A stretch of DNA of 64,000 nt from Paralcaligenes sp039935015 (GCA_039935015.1 JBDTLC010000017.1:20297-84296), one strand, 5' to 3'. Shown: positions 44,857-54,721, numbered from the stretch's first letter. Translations and numbers: made by a program. Notes: generated by a model not told the origin, from the sequence alone.

Positions 44857-47382
44857 GTGCAGATCTTACCCCCGCTCTTGACGGTGCTGCTCACGGCGGA
44901 GCTGCGCGCGCATGCGGGCCGCGTACTGATCAACGTCATCGCTATCGCCATTGGCGTGGCGATGGGCTATGCGGTATATCTGACCAATCAGGCCGCTCTG
45001 ACCGAGTTCTCGCAGGCGACACGCTCACTTCTGGGCCAAAGCGATCTAGACATTCGTGGCCCGCAAAAGGGCTTTGACGAAGCTCTTTATGCGCGCCTGG
45101 CAAGTTTGCCGCAGGTGGCGGCAACCAGCCCCATGGTTGAAATAGATGCACATCTGCCAGGGCGCCATGCAGCGCTCAAACTGCTTGGCATCGACGCATT
45201 CCGCGCACTAGCAGTGAACCCTGGCCTGATAGGGCAGCCCGCGCCAGGCCAAAAAAGCCAGCTTGTATACCTGAACCCCACCTCCGTGTTTCTTTCTCCT
45301 GCAGCACTAACGTGGCTCAAGCTCAAGCCTGGCGACACACTTACCGTGCAAGTCGGTCTGGATACGCTTACCCTGCAAATCGCAGGCACGCTACCTGTTA
45401 CGACTGAAGCATTGCGCGTGGGTGTGATGGATATTGGAGCGGCACAATGGCATTTCAAGCGTCTTGGCTTGCTGCAAAGCATTAACCTTAAACTCCAGCC
45501 CGGCGTAGATGTAAAGGCATTTCGGCGAACGCTGGCTTCGATACTGCCACCAGGAGTGGAGGCCGTGACGACCGAAGATAGCCGGCGTGTTACCTCTAAC
45601 CTGTCGCGGGCCTATCGTGTCAATCTGGACGTGTTGGCATTGGTGGCACTTTTTACCGGCGCCTTCCTGGTGTTTTCCACGCAAGCGCTGTCGATTATTC
45701 GCAGGCGCGCACAACTTGCGCTACTGCGTGCCCTAGGCATGACTCGTGGCAGCCTGTTGCGAATGGTGCTCGCTGAAGGCGGTATCCAGGGTTTGGCAGG
45801 CGCCCTGCTCGGCCTTGCGCTGGGCTTGGTCATCGCCACTGGGCTGCTGCATTATGCCGGAGGCGATCTGGGCGGCGGATACTTCCCTGGCATACGCCCG
45901 ACAGTGCACTTTGACGCCGGAATCGCACTCGCCTTCGCCATGCTGGGTGTGGCGGCTGCGTTGCTGGGCAGCCTCGCGCCCGCTTGGGAAGCCTCGCGCG
46001 CACAGCCGGCGCAAGCGCTTAAGGCGGGCGACGAGGAAACCTTGCCAGGACGCTTGCGCTCCCCGTGGCCGGCGGTCGGTGTCATTGTTGCCGGCGTCGC
46101 AATGAGCCAGGCTGGGCCGGTGGCTGGCCTGCCGATATTCGGCTACGCCTCGATCGGTCTGTTATTGGTCGGCGCTATTCTGTGCATGCCGCGCCTTGCC
46201 CGCTGGGCCTTCAGCATTCTGCCTCCGGGTAGAGGGCCCGTGCCTTATCTGGCGCTGGCGCAGCTAGCTCGCGCACCGGGGCGAGCAGCTATTGGCCTGG
46301 CCGGCATCCTGGCCAGTTTTAGCCTGATGGCCGCCATGGCGATCATGGTTACGAGCTTTCGCGTCTCTTTCGAGCAATGGCTGGACACAGTGCTGCCGGC
46401 TCAACTCTACGTACGCGCGTCAGCAAGCGGCGACACGGGCTATTTTTCCAGCACCGACCAGCAAATAATCGCTGCCACACCCGGTATCGCCCGTGCTGAA
46501 TTCACGCGTACGGATGAGATATTGCTCGACCCACAACTGCCGCCGGTGGCGTGGATCGCCAGGCCGATCGACAAGCACCATCCGGAGGCGCGTCTGGCGT
46601 TGGTCGGCACTCCTAGGGTGCCACGTGCAGACGAACCGCCGCCGATATGGGTTAGCGAAGCGATGAAAGATCTATACGGAATGCATTCAGGCGAGCGTGT
46701 CAGCTTGCCGCTTGCAGGACACCTCGTTGCGTTCACGGTTGCAGGCATCTGGCGCGACTATGCTCGCCAATTTGGCGCTATCGCGATTGACCTGGACGAT
46801 TACCGTCGCCTGAGCAACGACCGCCGCATTACAGGTGCCGCTCTGTGGCTGGCGCCCAACGTCCGTGCGACGCAGTTCGTGCAAAACCTGCGCCAACGCT
46901 TGCCTGGCGCCAGTCATATCGAGATCAAGGACTCTGGTGAAATACGTAGTACCGCCTTGCACGTCTTTGACCGTAGTTTCGCCGTAACCTACCTGCTCGA
47001 AGGCATTGCCATCGTCATCGGCCTGTTCGGCGTCGGAGTCAGCTTCAGCATGCAGGCGTTGGCGCGCTCACGTGAATTTGGCGTATTAAGGCATTTAGGC
47101 GCGACACGCAGTCAGATTGGCGCGATGCTGGCGCTCGAAGGCGCAGGGTTGGGGCTTCTTGGAATGGCCGCTGGCTTGGTACTCGGGTTAGGCATAGCAC
47201 TGATCTTGATTTACGTGATCAACCCGCAATCATTCCATTGGACCATGAGCCTGCATATGCCCTGGCTTCTCCTGGCTGCCGTTGCGCCTGCACTGGTGGC
47301 CAGCGCTTCGCTGGCTGCGCTTGCCAGTGCCAGACGGGCCATGTCGGCGGGCGCAATACGTGCCGTAAAGGAGGACTGGTGA
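44857..47382 (+). CDS. FtsX-type ABC permease
   Basis: An 841-residue membrane permease with two FtsX repeats: an N-terminal helix, a periplasmic domain to about residue 250, three helices around 260-380, then a second set in the C-terminal third (AVTYLLEGIAIVIGLFGVGVS, and LLEFG-like REFGVLRHLGATRSQIG). Such permeases act mechanically on lipoproteins or envelope lipids. GTG start at 44857. Its stop overlaps the next start as GTGA. Confidence 0.9.
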   Translation: MQILPPLLTVLLTAELRAHAGRVLINVIAIAIGVAMGYAVYLTNQAALTEFSQATRSLLGQSDLDIRGPQKGFDEALYARLASLPQVAATSPMVEIDAHLPGRHAALKLLGIDAFRALAVNPGLIGQPAPGQKSQLVYLNPTSVFLSPAALTWLKLKPGDTLTVQVGLDTLTLQIAGTLPVTTEALRVGVMDIGAAQWHFKRLGLLQSINLKLQPGVDVKAFRRTLASILPPGVEAVTTEDSRRVTSNLSRAYRVNLDVLALVALFTGAFLVFSTQALSIIRRRAQLALLRALGMTRGSLLRMVLAEGGIQGLAGALLGLALGLVIATGLLHYAGGDLGGGYFPGIRPTVHFDAGIALAFAMLGVAAALLGSLAPAWEASRAQPAQALKAGDEETLPGRLRSPWPAVGVIVAGVAMSQAGPVAGLPIFGYASIGLLLVGAILCMPRLARWAFSILPPGRGPVPYLALAQLARAPGRAAIGLAGILASFSLMAAMAIMVTSFRVSFEQWLDTVLPAQLYVRASASGDTGYFSSTDQQIIAATPGIARAEFTRTDEILLDPQLPPVAWIARPIDKHHPEARLALVGTPRVPRADEPPPIWVSEAMKDLYGMHSGERVSLPLAGHLVAFTVAGIWRDYARQFGAIAIDLDDYRRLSNDRRITGAALWLAPNVRATQFVQNLRQRLPGASHIEIKDSGEIRSTALHVFDRSFAVTYLLEGIAIVIGLFGVGVSFSMQALARSREFGVLRHLGATRSQIGAMLALEGAGLGLLGMAAGLVLGLGIALILIYVINPQSFHWTMSLHMPWLLLAAVAPALVASASLAALASARRAMSAGAIRAVKEDW

Positions 47383-48467
47383 TTAGGTCCAGGCTTGCGA
47401 TTTTTTCCTTGTTTTGTATGCTGTTGACGGCGGTCTCGGCACAGTCGCAGAGCCATCTGCCGACCTACCCCTCTGTTTTGCGTGGTCACGCGCTGCATTT
47501 CCCCAGAGACCATGGCGCCCACCCAAAATTCCGCACCGAGTGGTGGTATGTCACAGGATGGTTGCAAACGCCCGAAGGATCCCCGCTTGGGTTTCAGGTG
47601 ACTTTTTTTCGCTCACGCCCGCCGCTGGACCAAACCAACCCCAGCCGCTTCGCGCCCAAAGAACTACTGTTCGCCCATGCCGCCGTATCTGATCCCGCAC
47701 TTGGCAAACTGCAGGATGAACAGCGAGCAGCACGCGCCGGCTTTGGGCTGGCCGAGGCGGCCACGAGCGACACCAACGTGCACATTGGTGCATGGTCTTT
47801 GCAGCGAGACCCCGGTGGCATTTACCACGCTTTGGTTAAAGGCCGCGAGTTGGTATTGGAACTTGCGTTGGCGCCCACTCAACCACTGCTATTGCAAGGC
47901 GAACGAGGCTATAGCCGAAAGGGGCCTCTTGCCACGCAGGCCAGCTATTACTATAGCCAGCCACAGCTCAAGGTGAGTGGCACCCTTAGTCGCCATGGAG
48001 CACAAGTGCTAGTCCAGGGCACGGCGTGGCTAGATCATGAATGGTCTTCCGCCATGCTAGACGAACAAGCCGTCGGCTGGGACTGGATCGGCATTAATCT
48101 TGATGATGGCGGCGCACTGATGGCCTTCCAGATTCGTGACAAAGCTGGCCGCAAACTTTGGGCTGGCGGCACGCTGCGCCGCTCCGATGGCAGCGTAACC
48201 ACCCTGCCTCCTACGTCTGTAAGCTTCTCGCCTCGTCGCCGTTGGCGTTCGCCCCATACCGGCACTGAATATCCGGTGTCGATGCATATACAGGCCGCAG
48301 ACCTCACGCTCGACCTTGTCCCTTTGATGGACGACCAGGAACTCGACAGTCGCGCCAGCACTGGCGCGATCTATTGGGAAGGTGCGGTCACCGCGCTACA
48401 CGCTGAAAACCGGGTCGGACGAGGCTATCTGGAACTGACTGGATATTTCCAGAAGCTGGGCTTTTAA
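47379..48467 (+). CDS. AttH/CrtC-like lipocalin-fold exported protein
   Basis: A 362-residue protein with a signal peptide (IRSRLAIFSLFCMLLTAVSAQ). A double lipocalin-like fold of the AttH / carotenoid hydratase group follows, marked by FPRDHGAHPKFRTEWWYVTG and TAWLDHEWSS. The GTG at 47379 overlaps the permease stop and has GGAGG upstream. The ATPase-permease-AttH order matches the AttEFGH arrangement, in which the lipocalin partner probably handles a hydrophobic ligand in the periplasm. Confidence 0.87.
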   Translation: MIRSRLAIFSLFCMLLTAVSAQSQSHLPTYPSVLRGHALHFPRDHGAHPKFRTEWWYVTGWLQTPEGSPLGFQVTFFRSRPPLDQTNPSRFAPKELLFAHAAVSDPALGKLQDEQRAARAGFGLAEAATSDTNVHIGAWSLQRDPGGIYHALVKGRELVLELALAPTQPLLLQGERGYSRKGPLATQASYYYSQPQLKVSGTLSRHGAQVLVQGTAWLDHEWSSAMLDEQAVGWDWIGINLDDGGALMAFQIRDKAGRKLWAGGTLRRSDGSVTTLPPTSVSFSPRRRWRSPHTGTEYPVSMHIQAADLTLDLVPLMDDQELDSRASTGAIYWEGAVTALHAENRVGRGYLELTGYFQKLGF

Positions 48468-48589
48468 TTGGCATAATTGCGGCAAGTCCGCGTAAGTGCC
48501 AAAATAGTCATCCTTCCAAACAGGCCTCGCGAACCGGGGACTTTCTGGTCAATGCACTAAGAGCACGTTTTCTCGTGTCTGATGTTTCA

Positions 48590-49780
48590 ATGAGCGACAC
48601 CCCCTTCAGTTTTAAAGACATAGCCATCCCGGCCTTTGGCCCGTCGTTGCTTTTCGGGATTGGCGAAGGTGCGATACTGCCAGTCATTGCTCTGAGTGCG
48701 CGGGAGCTCAACGCGTCCGTGGCCATTTCGGGACTTATCGTCGGCCTGATCGGCATCGGATCGCTTTTTAGTAATATTCCAGCCGCGTTGATTATCGCCC
48801 GTTATGGCGAAAGGCTTTCCATGGTGGGCGCCGCGTTATTCAGCGTGCTGGCGCTGGTTTTTTGCCTGATACCGGACCAGATATGGTTGCTGGCGCTAGG
48901 CGTACTAATGATCGGCATGTCGTCGTCGGTGTTCATGCTGGCCAGACTAACCTACCTGATCGAGGTGGTACCCGTCTATATGCGTGCGCGCGCAATGTCA
49001 TCGCTTGGCGGCACCATGCGGATCGGCATCTTCATCGGCCCATTTCTGGGTGCGGCGTTAATGCATTTCATGGGCCTGCCTGGCGCCTACTGGGTCGCGG
49101 CGGTCGCGATGCTAGCCACTGGGCTGCTTTCATTTACGATACCTGAACTGGAAGTTCGCCAGGCATCAAGCACCGACTCCAGCGCGGCGCCAAAATTGAT
49201 TCACGTTGCGCGTGGCCATCTAAAGATCTTTTTAACCTTGGGCTTCGGAATTTTGCTGGTCAGCGCGCTACGGGCCTCCCGCCAGATTGTTATCCCGCTA
49301 TGGGCGGACCACCTTTCCATTAGTCCGACGACAACGTCGATTATTTACGGGCTGGTGGCCGCTATTGATATGCTGGCCTTTTACCCTGCCGGTAAAGCAA
49401 TGGATCAACGCGGCAGGCTTTGGGTGGCATTGCCCTCGGTGGTCCTGATGGGGACTTCTCTCGTATTGATGCCAGTGACGGTCGGTTTGATCAGTTTTCT
49501 GATCGTCTCAATGCTGATGGGTTTGGGTAACGGTATTGGATCTGGAATTATCATGACCTTGGGCGCCGATGCCTCGCCCCGCGTTGGGCGCACAGAGTTT
49601 CTGGGCATTTGGCGATTGATCGCCGACATGGGCGCCAGCGGCGCACCGGTGTTGCTCTCAGCCATTACTGCGGCGGCCTCTCTGGCTCTTGCCGTGGTCG
49701 TCACCGGATTGTTCGGCTTCGTCGCCGCTGGCGTATTCTGGTGGTGCCTGCCGCATACGCGATTTACCCCGCCGCGTTAA
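48590..49780 (+). CDS. MFS transporter
   Basis: A major-facilitator protein of about 396 residues and twelve hydrophobic helices. The loop signature (ERLSMVGAALFS after helix 2) and MGLGNGIGSGIIMTLGAD in the second half are visible. Its substrate is unknown. It faces the polyketide operon tail to tail and could export its product. The ATG at 48590 was chosen; a GTG at 48575 would add five residues. Confidence 0.87.
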   Translation: MSDTPFSFKDIAIPAFGPSLLFGIGEGAILPVIALSARELNASVAISGLIVGLIGIGSLFSNIPAALIIARYGERLSMVGAALFSVLALVFCLIPDQIWLLALGVLMIGMSSSVFMLARLTYLIEVVPVYMRARAMSSLGGTMRIGIFIGPFLGAALMHFMGLPGAYWVAAVAMLATGLLSFTIPELEVRQASSTDSSAAPKLIHVARGHLKIFLTLGFGILLVSALRASRQIVIPLWADHLSISPTTTSIIYGLVAAIDMLAFYPAGKAMDQRGRLWVALPSVVLMGTSLVLMPVTVGLISFLIVSMLMGLGNGIGSGIIMTLGADASPRVGRTEFLGIWRLIADMGASGAPVLLSAITAAASLALAVVVTGLFGFVAAGVFWWCLPHTRFTPPR

Positions 49781-49851
49781 GGGGGTCGCGAACAGTTCAT
49801 GATCAGTCGCTGACCTCTAGGGATGGTCCCGTCAACAATCATCGCGCCTAC

Positions 49852-51093
49852 TTATCGCGGATCGCCCATCTTTTTAGCGATCAACACGGCATTGGTGCCG
49901 CCAAACGCAAATGAATTCGACATGACAACATTGATATCGCAATTTGTCCGGGCTTGACCCGGAACATAATCCAGGTCGCATTCCGGGTCGGGCTCATCCA
50001 GATTGATGGTCGGTGGAATGATATTCGCGCGCATCGCAAGCAGTGCGATGGCAAACTCCAGCGCGGCCGAGGCGCCAAGCAGATGCCCATGCATAGCCTT
50101 GGTGGAACTGATGAGCAGCCTGACCGCATGGGCGCCGAACGCGGCTTTGATCGCGGCTGTTTCAACCCGGTCATTGGCCAAAGTGCCCGTACCATGGGCG
50201 TTCAGATAATCGATTGAAGAACCTGGCAACCCGGATGAATCAATGGCCAGACGCATGGCCTGCGCCTGGCCATTAATGCTTGGACGAGTCAGATGCTGCA
50301 CATCGGTGCTCAATCCATAACCGATTAGTTCCCCATAAACAGGCGCCTTGCGCTTAAGCGCCTTGCCCAACTCCTCAAGCACCAAAATGGCCGACCCCTC
50401 GCCCAATACCATTCCGGTCCGGTTTCTGGAAAATGGTTTACAAGAAGCGGCAGGATTGATGGGATCTTCCGTCGCAAGTGTACGCAAGGCTTCCCAGGCC
50501 TTCATCGGGCCTAGCGACAGCGGCGCCTCGGTCCCGCCCGCAATCATAATGTCGACCTCGCCAGTTTGAATGCGCTTCGCGGCTTCGCCGATTGCGACCG
50601 CCGAGGATGAACAGGCTGTAGTGAAAGTGAGGATAGGCCCGGTGATTTGATGATCTATACCGATCCACGAAGCGGCTGCATTATTCATGGCCAGCAAAAC
50701 ACTGAATGGCTTGATGCGGTCGGACTGCTCGCCATAAAGAATTCTATACGCTTCGTCGGTCGATTGCGCCCCTCCCATGCCGGTGCCTAGAAATACACCT
50801 GTACGTAAAGGGTTCGTATCGGCAAGGTCAAGCCTGGCGTCTTCTAGCGCCTGCCGCACGGCCACCAGCGCAAACTGGCTGCTTCGATCGAGCATGCGCA
50901 GCCGCGGTGCGTCGAAGTAGCGCTCGCCCGCAAAATCCGCCGATGCCGCAATGCGCGTGACCAGCCGCGGGCAAAAGCTACTGTCCAAACGACGGATACC
51001 CGAGCGACCTGCACAGGCAGCGGCGAACGCGTCGGTGATGGAAGTCCCCAGTGGAGAAATCACCCCCAGACCGGTAATGGCGACGCGTTTCAT
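49852..51093 (-). CDS. beta-ketoacyl-ACP synthase, FabF-like
   Basis: A 413-residue condensing enzyme with the complete triad: Cys161 in TTACSSSAVAI, His300 in NAHGTGT and His335 in KAMHGHLLGAS. It elongates acyl chains on ACP. The gene overlaps the ACP gene by ATGA and ends the polyketide operon, so it probably makes the acyl starter for the type III synthase and is not housekeeping FabF. Confidence 0.92.
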   Translation of the reverse strand: MKRVAITGLGVISPLGTSITDAFAAACAGRSGIRRLDSSFCPRLVTRIAASADFAGERYFDAPRLRMLDRSSQFALVAVRQALEDARLDLADTNPLRTGVFLGTGMGGAQSTDEAYRILYGEQSDRIKPFSVLLAMNNAAASWIGIDHQITGPILTFTTACSSSAVAIGEAAKRIQTGEVDIMIAGGTEAPLSLGPMKAWEALRTLATEDPINPAASCKPFSRNRTGMVLGEGSAILVLEELGKALKRKAPVYGELIGYGLSTDVQHLTRPSINGQAQAMRLAIDSSGLPGSSIDYLNAHGTGTLANDRVETAAIKAAFGAHAVRLLISSTKAMHGHLLGASAALEFAIALLAMRANIIPPTINLDEPDPECDLDYVPGQARTNCDINVVMSNSFAFGGTNAVLIAKKMGDPR

Positions 51094-51380
51094 CAGGACT
51101 TGCGGGGAACCATTGCAGGAATCAGGTTATTTGCGCCAGGCTCCTCCTTTTGAACCGCCAAGAGCTCGTCGATGTAGTTGACGACGTCTTGTACGGTCAG
51201 CAACGAGACCTGATGGGACGGCACTTGAATCTGGAACGCGTCTTCAATTTGAAACAGTAGTTCCATGACGCCAAGCGAGTCGATTCCAAGCTCTTCGAGC
51301 CGGGCCTGCGGTCTCAACTGCTCGGGGAGTAGCGGATAGTCTGCCGCCAATATTTGCTGTAAGCGTTCATAAGTTGACAT
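51093..51380 (-). CDS. acyl carrier protein
   Basis: A 95-residue phosphopantetheine carrier with the attachment Ser35 in ELGIDSLGVMELLF. The second helix after DSL is typical. The ATG at 51380 has GGGG six bases upstream, better spaced than the ATG at 51386. It is dedicated to this operon, between the FAD oxidoreductase and its ketoacyl synthase. Confidence 0.92.
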   Translation of the reverse strand: MSTYERLQQILAADYPLLPEQLRPQARLEELGIDSLGVMELLFQIEDAFQIQVPSHQVSLLTVQDVVNYIDELLAVQKEEPGANNLIPAMVPRKS

Positions 51381-51411
51381 GTACATCCCCTTGCCAAGTC
51401 GCTAAATGGAA

Positions 51412-52695
51412 CTAGCTTCCGGCATTGTAACGAGCTTGATTTCGCGGCCAAAATGAGCCATCCACCTTTCCGCTCCATGCCGCAGCATGGGTAAGCAGCC
51501 ATGGGTAGCGCTGCAAAACAGGAAACACAGTTCCCATAAGTGTCGGCCGCATAGCGATATGCGCGAATGCCGCAGCGAATCGGATTCGCGGAACAAAAGC
51601 CCGACGCCAGGCGGCCATGTACCCTCTTTGAGCCCTATCCTGATGTTCTTTTGACGTCCGTGCGTGCGGCCCTTGGGCGAGCAGAGCTTCGGCCAATAAC
51701 CAAGCGCCTTGTAGCGCCATGCTGATACCCTCGCCAATGATAGGATGCGCCTCTCCTGCTGCATTACCTACCAAAAATAATGATCCGTTTCCCTGCGCCA
51801 GCCTGACGCCGGGTCGAATCGGCCCAATACTTAACCACGATCCACATCGCTCGCTGCCGGCAAGCATCAAATCCGCTTCACGGCAAGCCTGCCTAACATA
51901 GGCAAGTGCTGCTTGAGCGGCTGTCGCTCCATATTTGGCGTGCCGGCATGCGGCCAGGGTATCGCGGCGTATGCAAAATGCCAAAGTGGCGAGCGATCGC
52001 CCCTCTAAGACCATGCCTCCATAGCCTCCTCGAAACGACAGTACCGGCAACAAGCCGTTTGGTAGCCCGGTTGAACTGAAATTAGCCTTGAAGGCGAACA
52101 GGTCAGAGTCATGATGAATGCTGGGTCGCGTTCCAGCCTTCGCGGCGGCCATCGCAGACTCGCGCGAAGAGGTGTAGTTGGTGCCTCGATGGGTCTCCCA
52201 TGACCCGCAGGCAGAGATGATGATCGGCGCGGCAAGAATCCGGGTCTCTCGCGACTGGACCTCCTGTATGGTACAGGACATATGTCCTGGCGCGCCTTCC
52301 ATCGTCAGCACGGTCCACGGACAAAAAACGACGGCGCCAGCGTTCCCGGCTTGTTCCAGCAGTAACGCATCTAAGCCCTCTCGCCCCAAGGCATAGCCCC
52401 ACGGGTGCCGTCGATCGTTAAAACTGGGTAATTCGGCCCGAACCATCCGATCCCGAAAAATTAGCGCGACATGACGCAACGGAGGACCGGCCAAATCTCG
52501 TGCCGCCTGGCCTATGCCCAGTGCGTCGAGCAAGGGCATATTGCTGGCCGCTATGCATTCGCCGCATACTTTTCTTCTGGGGAAATCAGCCTTCTCGATT
52601 AACGCAACACGCCAGCCCTTGCGCGCCAGCAAAATAGCGGTGCTGCTACCGGCGGGCCCAGCCCCAATGACGAGGACATCGTATTGATCGTCCAC
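51412..52695 (-). CDS. FAD-dependent oxidoreductase (geranylgeranyl reductase / hydroxylase-like)
   Basis: A 427-residue flavoprotein. It has the GAGPAGSSTA motif at the start, then ADFPRRKVCGECI, the pattern of digeranylgeranylglycerophospholipid reductases and aromatic hydroxylases, and a later GNAAGEAHPIIGEGISMAL FAD motif. In the type III polyketide setting, a phenol hydroxylase giving a catechol or quinone is plausible. GTG start at 52695. Confidence 0.88.
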   Translation of the reverse strand: MDDQYDVLVIGAGPAGSSTAILLARKGWRVALIEKADFPRRKVCGECIAASNMPLLDALGIGQAARDLAGPPLRHVALIFRDRMVRAELPSFNDRRHPWGYALGREGLDALLLEQAGNAGAVVFCPWTVLTMEGAPGHMSCTIQEVQSRETRILAAPIIISACGSWETHRGTNYTSSRESAMAAAKAGTRPSIHHDSDLFAFKANFSSTGLPNGLLPVLSFRGGYGGMVLEGRSLATLAFCIRRDTLAACRHAKYGATAAQAALAYVRQACREADLMLAGSERCGSWLSIGPIRPGVRLAQGNGSLFLVGNAAGEAHPIIGEGISMALQGAWLLAEALLAQGPHARTSKEHQDRAQRGYMAAWRRAFVPRIRFAAAFAHIAMRPTLMGTVFPVLQRYPWLLTHAAAWSGKVDGSFWPRNQARYNAGS

Positions 52696-52698
52696 GCC

Positions 52699-53430
52699 TT
52701 ATCCCGATTGCCGAGAGGCAATGAATGTATGACTGAACAATCCTGCGGCGCCCTCTTGCACAACCCATTGCGATAATGGGCGCGGCCACAGTTCAGACAG
52801 TTCGGTGCCCGAGAAACCCGCTTTCACACTCAGCACCGCGTCTTCACGGGTCACCGCGCAGGCACCCAACAAACCGAGCAGACGGCTGGCGAATAGCGGC
52901 CCGGGCCCACGGCGCGGCTCGCACGCCATAAACCAGTCAGTACATTGTGCAAGCGTTCCAAACAGAGCGGCAATTTGCGACGAATCGAAATGGTGCACAA
53001 ATAAGTTGGCAAGCGCGATATCCCACTGTTTGGGGACGGGCGAGGCCATCCAGTCATGCAGATCGACGCGTAACACGTCGACCTGCCATCCTAGACGTTC
53101 GAATCCGTTTTGGGTGGCCATAGAAACTACATTCTGGCGGTCGAGCAAGCTAAGATGCACAGCCGGCCAACAGGCTGCAAACCGCTGCGCCAAACGCAGC
53201 ATCAGTGTGCCGTCACCCGCACCGATCTCGATAATTCGCAGGGGCCGTCGACCCCGACTATGCGAGGCCAGTTTAATGTGACGCTGAAAGGCGCGTGAAA
53301 TCAGGCTCGCCGAGCCCATAAGGCGATTGACTCGCCGCAAATCGAGACGTGCGCGTATCGCCAGAGGATCATCGCAAGGCAACTGATCCAGTCTTTCGGA
53401 CGACAGGCGTCTGGGAAGAGAAGCGCTCAC
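52699..53430 (-). CDS. class I SAM-dependent methyltransferase
   Basis: A 243-residue Rossmann methyltransferase with SAM motif I in IIEIGAGDGT at residues 66-75. Motif II-like DVLRVDLHDW and IALANLFVHHF follow. It probably methylates a phenolic hydroxyl or ring carbon. It starts with GTG at 53430 and ends three bases before the FAD oxidoreductase start. Confidence 0.88.
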   Translation of the reverse strand: MSASLPRRLSSERLDQLPCDDPLAIRARLDLRRVNRLMGSASLISRAFQRHIKLASHSRGRRPLRIIEIGAGDGTLMLRLAQRFAACWPAVHLSLLDRQNVVSMATQNGFERLGWQVDVLRVDLHDWMASPVPKQWDIALANLFVHHFDSSQIAALFGTLAQCTDWFMACEPRRGPGPLFASRLLGLLGACAVTREDAVLSVKAGFSGTELSELWPRPLSQWVVQEGAAGLFSHTFIASRQSG

Positions 53431-53448
53431 ATTCGAATCAACCTCTGG

Positions 53449-54507
53449 TTATTCAACTGATAGGAGCGCACCGTGGCAACAGAAACCTGCTCCAAATGAT
53501 GACAGCCACCATGCGCCCGCGGGAGCTCGGTCGACCAATGCTGCTTCCAGCACAAAGTATACAAAAGCACTACTCAAATTGCCGTAGTCGCGCAATACAC
53601 GGGCACTATAACGGAGATCTTGCGCATCGAGCCCAAACTTTTTCTCGATGGCAAGCAGTACATCGCGGCCGCCGGCATGCATAATCCAAGCCGTGATATC
53701 GGCGGCATCCCGCCCCACTCGTTGCATCACCGTTTCCAGCACACGATGCGCATAGTCAGCCGCCAGAGTCGGTACCTGTCGGGTCAATATATTGCGCAAC
53801 AGGCCCTGCCGGGATTCAAACTTCAATGCGTTGCGTTGCGCGGGATCCAAGAGCGATTCGCTGTCCTGCCACTCGATACGGCGCACCGACTCTTGTGGTA
53901 TTTGCGAAAGCACTGCTGCCCCAGCACCATCGCCGAACAGGCATGCGCTAATAAGGACGCCCGGATCGTCATCCAGATATATCGCCGCGCTGCACACCTC
54001 AACGCACACCGATAAAACATGCTGGCACTGTCCTGAAGCCAGCAAAGCGTGCGACAAATTAAAGTTGGGCAAAGCCGCAGCGCAACCTTGGCCGACCAGA
54101 TCGAAGGCTTGCACATTGCTGCGCAATCCCAAATATTGGGCCACATACCCGCTTAATCCGGGACATAAATACCCTGTGCACGTGCTGATCACAATCGCAT
54201 CAATTTGATGCGGCGCGAGACGCGCCTGATCTAATGCTTTCAGTGCTGCATTTTGTGCCAGCGACGGCGCATTTTCTGTAAAGCGTTGATGCAAAGTATC
54301 GGGATCGATTCGGAAAACGTCCTCAAGCGCCTCAATCGCCAAATACCGTGTCTCGATGCCGTTATCGCGTGTAAGGACTGCGTTAGTAACCCAGTGAGCC
54401 CTGGGCCCTAGGCGCGCGAACCAGTCCGATGCCTGAAACGCGCTCCAACACTGCGCTTTGGAATAACGTTGTGCAGGGACGGCTGTGCCTAGCCCGTTGA
54501 CGAACAT
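53449..54507 (-). CDS. type III polyketide synthase
   Basis: A 352-residue homodimeric-type synthase of the chalcone/alkylresorcinol family with the full triad Cys142 (LVGQGCAAALPN), His277 (IMHAGG) and Asn310 (YGNLSSA). It condenses malonyl-CoA units on an acyl starter and cyclises them. The ATG at 54507 has AAGGGA upstream. It is the first enzyme of the five-gene operon. Confidence 0.94.
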   Translation of the reverse strand: MFVNGLGTAVPAQRYSKAQCWSAFQASDWFARLGPRAHWVTNAVLTRDNGIETRYLAIEALEDVFRIDPDTLHQRFTENAPSLAQNAALKALDQARLAPHQIDAIVISTCTGYLCPGLSGYVAQYLGLRSNVQAFDLVGQGCAAALPNFNLSHALLASGQCQHVLSVCVEVCSAAIYLDDDPGVLISACLFGDGAGAAVLSQIPQESVRRIEWQDSESLLDPAQRNALKFESRQGLLRNILTRQVPTLAADYAHRVLETVMQRVGRDAADITAWIMHAGGRDVLLAIEKKFGLDAQDLRYSARVLRDYGNLSSAFVYFVLEAALVDRAPAGAWWLSSFGAGFCCHGALLSVE

Positions 54508-54523
54508 ATTGGATTTCCCTTTT

Positions 54524-54721
54524 TCATGCACGGATCTCCGACCCATTTCGGGCTTGTATACTCACTATAAGCCATGCCGCATATGAGTACCCACCGCCGC
54601 CCCCACCGCCGGTATCGCTCGACATCGGTGCCGCACCACTGCGGTACGTTCCGCCATCTGTCGAACATCCCGACACAAGCGCCGCTACAACAACTAGAAA
54701 TATCGACAAAGGCCTAGTCAT
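54524..54721 (-). CDS. small Gly-rich lipoprotein
   Basis: A 65-residue predicted lipoprotein with a hydrophobic start (RPLSIFLVVVAALVSGCSTD; lipobox LVSGC). A seven-Gly run and a short YSYAAW tail follow. It ends 17 bases before the polyketide synthase start on the same strand, so it could share the transcript. ATGs at 54727 and 54730 are also possible. No known function. Confidence 0.6.
   Translation of the reverse strand: MTRPLSIFLVVVAALVSGCSTDGGTYRSGAAPMSSDTGGGGGGGYSYAAWLIVSIQARNGSEIRA

Noticed and set aside
53449..54507. Possibility that the polyketide synthase is FabH
   Set aside because: It has the type III pattern GQGCAAALPN and YGNLSSA with about 350 residues and clusters with a methyltransferase and hydroxylase-like gene, so FabH is less likely.
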